From Desulfobulbaceae bacterium UBA2262 (GTDB taxonomy: Bacteria > Desulfobacterota > Desulfobulbia > Desulfobulbales > Desulfurivibrionaceae): a DNA stretch of 9,394 bases. The stretch's first letter is position 1. Each line of letters begins with the position of its first letter. This document shows, one piece after another, positions 1-5,340 of the stretch. The stretch is taken from the NCBI GenBank assembly GCA_002347185.1, contig DDXK01000024.1:12793-22186 (forward strand), read 5' to 3'. Below the pieces are notes generated by a model. It worked only from the letters and a program-made list of their open reading frames with translations. It searched no databases and was not told the DNA's origin. The position numbers and the translations under genes are program-made.

Positions 1-164
1 GCGGCTGCCTCGACAGCCGGGGCGGCCTGCTCGGCGGCGGGAGCCACAACAGCGGGCGCTGCCTGCTCAGCCGGGGCGACAACGGCGGTTTCTTCTTTCT
101 GCTTGCAGGCGAGCAGGCCTGCGGCAACTACAGCCATCAGGGCAAAGGCAACGATCTTCTTCAT
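1..164 (-). CDS. Small Ala/Pro-rich lipoprotein, 3' end outside the window
   Basis: Reading the minus strand from ATG at 164 gives a type II (lipoprotein) signal peptide: MKK, a hydrophobic stretch (IVAFALMAVVAAG), then the lipobox LLAC with the lipidated Cys at residue 21. The mature part begins KQKEE and continues as an Ala/Pro/Val/Gln low-complexity region in which a unit like VVAPAEQAAPA occurs twice, the second copy one Ala longer. A GAGGG ribosome-binding site lies a few bases upstream of the ATG. No stop codon is reached before base 1, so only about 54 codons are visible. It should be anchored in the inner or outer membrane. No enzymatic domain is visible and the function is unknown. 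The residue after the Cys is Lys rather than Asp, so by the E. coli sorting rule outer-membrane delivery is more likely; this is an inference. Confidence 0.8.
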   Translation of the reverse strand, partial: MKKIVAFALMAVVAAGLLACKQKEETAVVAPAEQAAPAVVAPAAEQAAPAVEAA

Positions 165-220
165 GGGGTTCCCTCAAAAAAATGTGAATAATTAAGGTGT
201 TGGCAGCGCAAGGATTGCGG

Positions 221-236
221 TGTCAACGGATTCCGT
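221..236 (-). promoter_or_regulatory. Possible -35 element with overlapping palindrome upstream of the lipoprotein gene
   Basis: On the minus strand a perfect TTGACA (226 to 221) lies about 57 bases upstream of the lipoprotein ATG. It touches an 11-base palindrome ACGGATTCCGT (226-236). No good -10 hexamer sits at 16-18 bases. The nearest AT-rich block (TTAATTATT, around 187-195) is about 25 bases away, so this is only a weak promoter/operator candidate. Confidence 0.25.
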
Positions 237-373
237 CAGCCAATTCAGGAAATTCACCGACGGGTTGTTTTTTTCTCCCTTGGGGCAATTTCTGCGGGAT
301 CGTGATCAAATTGCGCCGAATCTACCTCCGCTTTTGGCGATCGTAAAGAAAAATAAATACATCATGGCGCAAT

Positions 374-391
374 AAAAAGCTTGCTTTTTTT
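374..391 (-). terminator. Weak A/T-rich hairpin, possible terminator of the minus-strand membrane-protein gene
   Basis: AAAAAGC (374-380) and GCTTTTT (383-389) form a perfect inverted repeat 44 bases beyond the stop codon of the 167-residue membrane-protein gene. On the minus strand the second arm ends in TTTTTATT, and on the plus strand it ends in a T7 run, so it could act in either direction. The stem has only two G-C pairs and a 2-base gap, so it is far from a strong intrinsic terminator. The rest of 165-433 holds no open reading frame of note. Confidence 0.3.
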
Positions 392-433
392 CTCCGGACA
401 GCTCTCTGGCGGCCGTGGCGGTGACAACAGGTT

Positions 434-937
434 TTACTTGTAGAGATCCGGGTAGAGTTTTTTCAGGCATTCCGGGCAAACGCTGTGGGTGAAGTCCGCC
501 GAGGTCTTGGTGGAGATGAATTTTTCCACGCTGCTCCAGGAAGCGGGATCGTGGGGGTCTCCTTCCGGGGCTCTGATTTTTTTGCAGGAAGAGCAGATGG
601 GGAGCAGGCCTCCCAGGCTGCTTTTGGTTTCCTTCAGCATCTTGCTCTGGATCCGGATGCCGACCAGGACAAAAATTGCGCCGAGAAAAAAGACAATACC
701 GACAAAGATCTCACCGAAGATGGTGATGTCGTAAAGAAAGGCCGTGGCCACGGCAAGATAGGCGAGAAGGAAAAAGACCATCAGGCTGCGGTGGAGGGTC
801 AGGTCGCGCAGGATTTCGGCCTTGCTCTTTTCCGGCAGGAAGGGGGCGAGAACGAGGAGGTTTCTGGTCTGGAAGATGCTGAAGAGCATGATCACGGCGC
901 CGGCCACGATCAGGGCGATGCTGAAGATGTGCTGCAT
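434..937 (-). CDS. Three-helix membrane protein with C-terminal CxxC...CxxC (GLLPICSSCKKIR) motif
   Basis: The 167-residue product has three predicted membrane helices at about residues 4-24, 49-70 and 72-96. A short linker leads to a cytoplasmic or periplasmic tail with the sequence GGLLPICSSCKKIR, an Asp/Pro-rich insert, and HSVCPECLKKLYPDL at the end. Cys115, Cys118, Cys154 and Cys157 form two CxxC pairs, a typical Zn2+ (or other metal) site. This tail is known mainly as a short C-terminal module after PAS, GAF or response-regulator domains in Desulfobacterota and relatives. Here it follows only a membrane anchor. No catalytic residues or histidine-kinase parts are present. A poor AGGA lies about 13 bases before the ATG. 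The gene is 69 bases downstream of the U32 gene on the same strand and may be read through from it. The module's molecular role is unknown to me; a redox- or metal-sensing membrane protein is a guess. Confidence 0.85.
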   Translation of the reverse strand: MQHIFSIALIVAGAVIMLFSIFQTRNLLVLAPFLPEKSKAEILRDLTLHRSLMVFFLLAYLAVATAFLYDITIFGEIFVGIVFFLGAIFVLVGIRIQSKMLKETKSSLGGLLPICSSCKKIRAPEGDPHDPASWSSVEKFISTKTSADFTHSVCPECLKKLYPDLYK

Positions 938-1006
938 GATGGGGGGTGTTCCTGGGGATAATATTGAACCCTGCGCGAGGGATATCTTCTTTTCTTTGCG
1001 TCAATA

Positions 1007-2254
1007 CTAACCGTTCTTTGTTCCCGAGTCCATTTTTTTTCGGAAGAGGCCGTTTGGCGCGCAGTTCTCCGGAGGCGGAGCCAGGGTAAGGGTCAGCCTG
1101 CTGTTGGGATTGGCCTTCTCCAGACGGCTGCCATTTTCGGCGGTGATGGCGTCGACCCGATGCGTGCTGTTCGCCAGGCCGGGCCCCAGGTACTCGAGCA
1201 GGTCGCCAACCTGGAACTGGTTGCGGCATTCGATCACCGGCCGAGGCCCCTGCGCGCGGACGATGCCCACCGGGGCGTAGTCGTGGAGCAGTTTCGGGCC
1301 GTCGTAGAGCAGATCCGCAGCTCCGGGCGGGGCGCTGAAAAAATTTTCCGTGTAGCCCCGGGAGCCGATTTTTCCCAGCTCCTCGGCAAACTCCGGCGGC
1401 AGGGCTTCCCCGCCCGGGGCCGGCAGCCCGTGGCTGCCCCAGTAATCGAGGGCCGCGCGGTAGAGGCGAACGATGGCCCCCACGTAATAGACGCTCTTCA
1501 TCCGGCCCTCGATCTTCAGGCTGTCGGCGCCGGCCCGGATCAGCTCGGGAAGGCGGTTGAGCAGGCAGAGATCCTTGGCGCTGAAGATATAGCTGCCGCG
1601 CCCGTCTTCCTCCACCGGGAAATACTGGCCTGGCCGTTTTTCCTCCTCCAGCCGGTAGAGGTAGCGACAGGGGTGGGCGCAGTCGCCCTGATTGGCATCG
1701 CGGCCAGTGAGATAGAGGCTCAACAGGCAGCGGCCCGAGTAGGAGATGCAGAGTGCCCCGTGCACGAAGACCTCCAGCTCCGCCCCGCTCGCCTGGCGGA
1801 TGGCCGAGATTTCCGCCAGGGAAAGCTCCCGGGCCAGGTTGAGGCGCCTGACTCCCTGCCGTTCCCAGAAGCGGACGCTTTCCCGGTTGGTGACATTGGC
1901 CTGGGTACTCAGGTGGATGGGGATTTCAGGCGTCACCTCCCGGGCCACCGTCAGGATGCCGGGATCGGAGATGATCAGGCCGTCGACGCCGGCGTCGCGC
2001 AGGCCGCGCAGGTAGGCGGGCAGGTCGTCGAGATCGTCGTTGTGGGCGAAGATGTTGAGGGTGGTGTACACCTTGACCCCGCGTTGATGGGCATAGGCGA
2101 CGGCCGTGGCGATTTCCTCTGCGGTGAAATTGGTGGCGTGCGCACGGAGGCTGAATTTTTTCCCGCCGAGATAGACGGCATCGGCCCCATAATGAATGGC
2201 GACGCGCAGTTTTTCAAGGTTGCCGGCGGGCGCGAGCAGCTCTGGGAGTTTCAT
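1007..2254 (-). CDS. Peptidase U32 family protein, TrhP/YrrO-like tRNA U34 hydroxylation factor
   Basis: The 415-residue product starts KLPELLAPAGNLEKL and contains HYGADAVYLGG, the opening of the U32 TIM-barrel-like domain. It carries the family signature EVFVHGALCISYSGRCLLS (residues 161-179) followed by GDCAHPC (190-196). Cys169, Cys176, Cys192 and Cys196 (with Cys230 nearby) are the conserved set that binds an Fe-S cluster in characterised U32 proteins. KIEGRMKS (247-254) is the second conserved block, and a U32 C-terminal beta domain spans about 330-405. Length and sequence pattern resemble bacterial TrhP (E. coli YegQ, B. subtilis YrrO), which hydroxylates U34 of tRNA to ho5U using prephenate, rather than the longer RlhA or the paired UbiU/UbiV. 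The peptidase name is historical. A good AAGGA lies about 6 bases before the ATG. It is divergent from pyk. Family assignment is secure; the TrhP subtype is likely but inferred. Confidence 0.92.
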   Translation of the reverse strand: MKLPELLAPAGNLEKLRVAIHYGADAVYLGGKKFSLRAHATNFTAEEIATAVAYAHQRGVKVYTTLNIFAHNDDLDDLPAYLRGLRDAGVDGLIISDPGILTVAREVTPEIPIHLSTQANVTNRESVRFWERQGVRRLNLARELSLAEISAIRQASGAELEVFVHGALCISYSGRCLLSLYLTGRDANQGDCAHPCRYLYRLEEEKRPGQYFPVEEDGRGSYIFSAKDLCLLNRLPELIRAGADSLKIEGRMKSVYYVGAIVRLYRAALDYWGSHGLPAPGGEALPPEFAEELGKIGSRGYTENFFSAPPGAADLLYDGPKLLHDYAPVGIVRAQGPRPVIECRNQFQVGDLLEYLGPGLANSTHRVDAITAENGSRLEKANPNSRLTLTLAPPPENCAPNGLFRKKMDSGTKNG

Positions 2255-2272
2255 CGGGATCCTTTTTTCATG

Positions 2273-2299
2273 GCCGCGGCCGGGGCCGGCCGTTTTTTT
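2273..2299 (+). terminator. Terminator-like GC block and T-run in the divergent region
   Basis: A self-complementary G/C block (2273-2292, containing CGGC and GCCG arms around a CGGG loop) is followed directly by seven T residues (2293-2299) on the plus strand. That is the layout of an intrinsic terminator reading rightwards. It could stop antisense transcripts crossing the U32 gene before they enter pyk. The arms can pair in several registers and no plus-strand gene ends just before it, so chance is possible in such GC-rich DNA. Confidence 0.25.
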
Positions 2300-2323
2300 C
2301 TCTGCGGCTATCTGTAATCGAAA

Positions 2324-2394
2324 CCGCTTCGGCCGCCAAGGGAATATTGCGGCCGGCAGGGAAGTAGCCCATGCGTAACTGGCTGCCGAAGCGG
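2324..2394. repeat. Inverted repeat, 14-base arms with one mismatch, between divergent genes
   Basis: The left arm 2324-2337 (CCGCTTCGGCCGCC) pairs with the right arm 2381-2394 (GGCTGCCGAAGCGG). All positions pair except C2334/T2384, and the outer 10 bases are perfect. The 43-base spacer contains a smaller GC-rich inverted element (GCGGCCGGC). Both arms are flanked outside by A-runs. It lies between the U32 and pyk start codons. It could be a structured mRNA leader, a protein-binding site or a dispersed repeat; the single copy here cannot decide. Confidence 0.6.
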
Positions 2395-2401
2395 AAAATA
2401 T

Positions 2402-2431
2402 ATGGTATCAAGTACGGAGCGGGTGTGTCAG
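2402..2431 (-). promoter_or_regulatory. Candidate sigma70 promoter for the U32 gene
   Basis: On the minus strand CTGACA (2431 to 2426) is followed after 18 bases by TACCAT (2407 to 2402), matching TTGACA and TATAAT at 5/6 and 4/6. Transcription would begin near 2395, so the long inverted repeat at 2324-2394 would form the very 5' end of the message. This is a motif match only, with no start-site evidence. Confidence 0.3.
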
Positions 2432-2476
2432 AAGTCGTTTGCGCCTGGCAAACGGCTTGAAAAAGGAGGACGTGCC

Positions 2477-3919
2477 ATGGGCGCCAGAAAAAGAGGGGTT
2501 TGCAAAACCAAGATCGTCGCCACCATCGGCCCCTCTTCCTTTGGCAAAAAGCGGTTGCGGCAGCTTTTCGCCGCCGGGGTGGACGGCTTCCGGTTGAACC
2601 TTTCCCACGGCGACCTGGACCAGCACGCGGCCACCATGGAAAAGATCAGGCAACTGCGCGCGGAAAGCGGGAAGGCCGCGGCGATCATCATCGACCTGCC
2701 CGGACCGAAGATGCGGCTCGGGATCCTGCCTGCCCCGGTGACGGTGCGGCGCGGGGAGCGGGTTTTTTTCTCTCCGCAGGGGATTGCGCCCCCAGAGGGC
2801 GGCGTTTGGCTGCCCCATGAAATTCCGGACCTGGCCACCGGCCTCCGCCCTGGCGCGCTCATCTTCGTCGGCGACGGCATGCTCCAATTCCGGGTCCGCG
2901 CTCTTTCCGGGCCAGTGGTGGAAACCGAGGCCCTGGTCGGCGGGGTGGTCCGTTCCCAGAAAGGGATCAACATTCCCGGCTACGATCCGCCGGCCGGGGT
3001 GCTCACCCCGGAAGACCGGCGCGGGATCGCCTTTGCCGTGGAGCAGGGAGCGGAGGTGGTCTGCATTTCCTTTGTCGGCGGCCCGGAGGATTTGCTGGCC
3101 GCCCGGGCCCTCCTGCCCGCCGCCCCCCAGGCCCGACCCTGGTTGCTGGCCAAGATCGAGCGCCGGCAGGCGGTGGCCAGGCTCGACGCCATCCTGGCCG
3201 TGGCCGATGCGGTGATGGTGGCCCGGGGCGACCTGGGGATAGAGTTGCCCATCGAGGAGATTCCGGTCTGGCAGAAGGAGATTGTCCGGCGCGCCAATCT
3301 GGCGGCCAAGCCGGTCATCGTCGCCACCCAGATGCTCCTCTCCATGGTGGAGAACTCCAGGCCCACCCGGGCCGAGGTAACCGACGTGGCCAACGCCATT
3401 CTCGATGGCGCCGACGCCATCATGTTTTCCGAGGAGACCGCCATTGGCCGCGACCCGGCGGCGGTGGTCCGGGTGGCGCGGAGGATCGCCCGGCAGACCG
3501 AGCGGGAACTGGTGCGCTCCGGCAGTACCGCCACGGCGGTCCGGAATCTGATCCGGAGGTCCGACAACATTGATGACCTGATCAGCAGCGCCGCCTGTGA
3601 TGTTCTGGAGAATCACACGGTGGATCTGGCCGTGACCCCCACGGCGACCGGAACCACGGCGCGCCGGATCGCCAGGCTGCGGCCGCGGCCCTTGGTGGTG
3701 GCCATCACCGACAGCGCGGCGGTGGGCAATGCCCTCGCCCTTTCTTTTGGGGTTCTCCCGCTGGTGGTGCCCAGCGCCAGGCTCTCCGACAGCGAACTGG
3801 CCCTGCTGCTGAAACAGGCCGGCCTGCTCAGGCCTGGGCAGCGGCTGGTGATCACCTCCGGCAGTCCCTTTGGCGTGCCGGGCACCACCAACAGCCTGAA
3901 GATCCTCGATATCTGCTGA
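2477..3919 (+). CDS. pyk: Pyruvate kinase, predicted K+-independent type
   Basis: The 480-residue enzyme (family usual 470-500) converts phosphoenolpyruvate and ADP to pyruvate and ATP in the cytoplasm. Visible motifs, in order: KTKIVATIGPSS (10-21), FRLNLSHG (38-45, substrate/nucleotide Arg and Asn), DLPGPKMRLG (73-82), a short B domain with GDGM (132-135), LLAKIE (223-228, catalytic Lys226 and metal-binding Glu228), ARGDLGIELP (249-258, metal-binding Asp252), ATQML (283-287, Thr284) and the strongly conserved SRPTRAEVTDVANAILDGADA. A C-terminal alpha/beta domain runs from about 350 to the end. Lys78 stands where K+-dependent enzymes have Glu (rabbit Glu117), the known mark of K+-independent pyruvate kinases. 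The start is chosen at 2477 because AAGGAGGA (2463-2470) sits 6 bases before it. An in-frame ATG at 2402 would add 25 residues with no family similarity and no ribosome-binding site. Confidence 0.97.
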   Translation: MGARKRGVCKTKIVATIGPSSFGKKRLRQLFAAGVDGFRLNLSHGDLDQHAATMEKIRQLRAESGKAAAIIIDLPGPKMRLGILPAPVTVRRGERVFFSPQGIAPPEGGVWLPHEIPDLATGLRPGALIFVGDGMLQFRVRALSGPVVETEALVGGVVRSQKGINIPGYDPPAGVLTPEDRRGIAFAVEQGAEVVCISFVGGPEDLLAARALLPAAPQARPWLLAKIERRQAVARLDAILAVADAVMVARGDLGIELPIEEIPVWQKEIVRRANLAAKPVIVATQMLLSMVENSRPTRAEVTDVANAILDGADAIMFSEETAIGRDPAAVVRVARRIARQTERELVRSGSTATAVRNLIRRSDNIDDLISSAACDVLENHTVDLAVTPTATGTTARRIARLRPRPLVVAITDSAAVGNALALSFGVLPLVVPSARLSDSELALLLKQAGLLRPGQRLVITSGSPFGVPGTTNSLKILDIC

Positions 3920-3931
3920 ACAGGCCGCGCG

Positions 3932-3960
3932 TTGCCGGCCGCCGGCATTCGTGATAGTAT
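3932..3960 (+). promoter_or_regulatory. Candidate promoter overlapping a small hairpin, upstream of the Ser/Thr kinase
   Basis: TTGCCG (3932-3937), a 17-base spacer and TAGTAT (3955-3960) form a moderate sigma70-type promoter (4/6 at each box) with ideal spacing. The start codon of the kinase follows at 4009, leaving a leader of about 40 bases. The -35 box lies inside a perfect hairpin, TGCCGG-CCG-CCGGCA (3933-3947). That hairpin comes 13 bases after the pyk stop but has only TT after it, so it is a poor terminator. Promoter identity is inferred from motif match only. Confidence 0.35.
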
Positions 3961-4008
3961 CGTTCCCGGTCGATGGGCAAACGGCTTTCCTGGGAGGGGA
4001 CCCCTGGC

Positions 4009-5340
4009 ATGACAGAGCTGCGGACGCTTGGCAAATACACGATAGAGGGGCATCTGGGCCGCGGCGCCATGGGCGAGGTCTACAAGGGCTTTGATCCGCA
4101 TATCGAACGCACCGTGGCCCTGAAGACGATCCGCAAGGACCGGCTGGAGCCGGAGACGGCCCCGGCCCTGCTCACCCGCTTCAAGCGGGAGGCTCAGGCC
4201 GCCGGCCGGTTGGCGCATGCCAATATCGTCACTGTTTTTGAATACGGCGAGGACGAGGGCACCGCCTTCATCGCCATGGAGTATGTGGAGGGGCGGACCT
4301 TGAAGGAGATTTTCAGCGCCGGCGAGCGCTTTCCCCTCCGTGCCGCCCTCGCCCTCATGGGCCAGCTCCTCGACGCCCTGGCCTATTCGCATCGACAGGG
4401 GGTGGTGCATCGCGACATCAAGCCGGCCAATATCATCGTCCTGCCCAATGGCCGAATCAAGGTGACGGACTTCGGCATCGCCCACCTGGAGAGCTCCAAT
4501 CTCACCCAGTTCGGCGAGGTCCTCGGCACCCCTTCCTACATGTCGCCGGAGCAGTGCATGGGGGATACGGTGGACAGGCGTTCCGACCTCTTTTCGGCCG
4601 GGGTGATTTTCTACCAGCTGCTCACCGGCGAGAAGCCTTTTCCCGGCGAGAGCATGACCACCGTCATGCACCGGGTGCTCAATGTGGAGCCACTCGCCCC
4701 CTCGACGCTGAACCTGCAGCTGCCCGCGCCCTTGGACCGCTGCCTGTTCAAGGCCCTGGCGAAAAAGCCGGCGGAGCGCTTTCAGAGCGCCGAAGAGTTC
4801 TTTGCCGCCGTGAAGGCGGCGCTGAAAGGCGGGGAGATGGGCACCGCGCCGGGTTTCGCTGCGCAAGGGGGGATAGAGGAAACCGTGGTCGAGCCTGCAA
4901 AGGAGAAGAGGGCCATCTTGGCGGGAGGACCGGGGCTGGTGGGACTGTTGGCCCTGCTGCTCGCGGCAGCCTTGCTGCTTGGCTGGTTTCTGCTTGCGCG
5001 TCCCCGTCCCGAGCCTGCCCGACCGGAGGCGGACGGGGCGCCGCCGGCTTCCTTGCCCGCAGCGCCGCCTCTGGCACAGGATGAGGCGGAGAGGGAGGCC
5101 AGGCCGGTTGCCGTCCCGCCTCTGTCTACGCAAAACAAGCCGGTGGCCGCTCCTCCTCCGCAGAAGGCTGTGGCGCCATCGGCTCCGCGCAAGGCCGCCT
5201 CGGCCCCGCCCAGGGAGGAAGAACACGGGCGGGTAAGGCTCACCACCAAGCCCAGACCGAAGGTGACGGATGCCGCGGAGGAACCGGTGCCCGCCCCCAA
5301 TCGGATCATCGGCATCCGTCCCAGAACCTCCGACCGGTGA
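4009..5340 (+). CDS. Transmembrane Hanks-type serine/threonine protein kinase
   Basis: The 443-residue protein begins with a eukaryotic-like kinase domain (about 10-270). All catalytic motifs are intact: Gly-rich loop GRGAMGEVYKG (17-27), VALK with Lys39, the alpha-C Glu61, HRDIKPAN (134-141, catalytic Asp136), DFG (154-156), the activation segment with GTPSYMSPEQ (173-182), RSDLFSAGVIFYQLLTG (191-207) and the closing Arg of AERFQS. It should therefore be an active kinase. A juxtamembrane stretch leads to one membrane helix (about 306-329), then about 110 residues outside the membrane rich in Pro, Ala and charged residues. The tail has no recognisable sensor: no PASTA, TPR or WD repeats. The start at 4009 is preferred over an in-frame ATG at 3973 because GGGAGGGG (3992-3999) precedes it and the kinase fold begins just after. 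Its stop overlaps the mnmA start, so the two are co-transcribed. Substrates and signal are unknown. Confidence 0.95.
   Translation: MTELRTLGKYTIEGHLGRGAMGEVYKGFDPHIERTVALKTIRKDRLEPETAPALLTRFKREAQAAGRLAHANIVTVFEYGEDEGTAFIAMEYVEGRTLKEIFSAGERFPLRAALALMGQLLDALAYSHRQGVVHRDIKPANIIVLPNGRIKVTDFGIAHLESSNLTQFGEVLGTPSYMSPEQCMGDTVDRRSDLFSAGVIFYQLLTGEKPFPGESMTTVMHRVLNVEPLAPSTLNLQLPAPLDRCLFKALAKKPAERFQSAEEFFAAVKAALKGGEMGTAPGFAAQGGIEETVVEPAKEKRAILAGGPGLVGLLALLLAAALLLGWFLLARPRPEPARPEADGAPPASLPAAPPLAQDEAEREARPVAVPPLSTQNKPVAAPPPQKAVAPSAPRKAASAPPREEEHGRVRLTTKPRPKVTDAAEEPVPAPNRIIGIRPRTSDR

Noticed and set aside
281..295. Sigma54-like GG-N10-GC pattern on the plus strand
   Set aside because: It matches only the core dinucleotides and few other consensus bases, and no plus-strand gene follows it.
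300..365. Tiny minus-strand frame starting ATGATGTATTT (about 19 codons)
   Set aside because: No ribosome-binding site and no sign of selection; too short to support.
1160..2317. Long plus-strand open frame (385 codons) across the U32 gene
   Set aside because: It is the antisense shadow of the U32 gene, which has clear family motifs. The antisense product is compositionally biased with no recognisable domain; long shadows are expected in GC-rich DNA.
2402..2476. Upstream in-frame ATG extension of pyruvate kinase by 25 codons
   Set aside because: The added residues have no similarity to the family N terminus, while AAGGAGGA sits 6 bases before the ATG at 2477.
3933..3950. Perfect hairpin after pyk as an intrinsic terminator
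   Set aside because: Only two T residues follow the 6-base stem. It may weakly attenuate, but not enough to call a terminator; it is noted with the candidate promoter.
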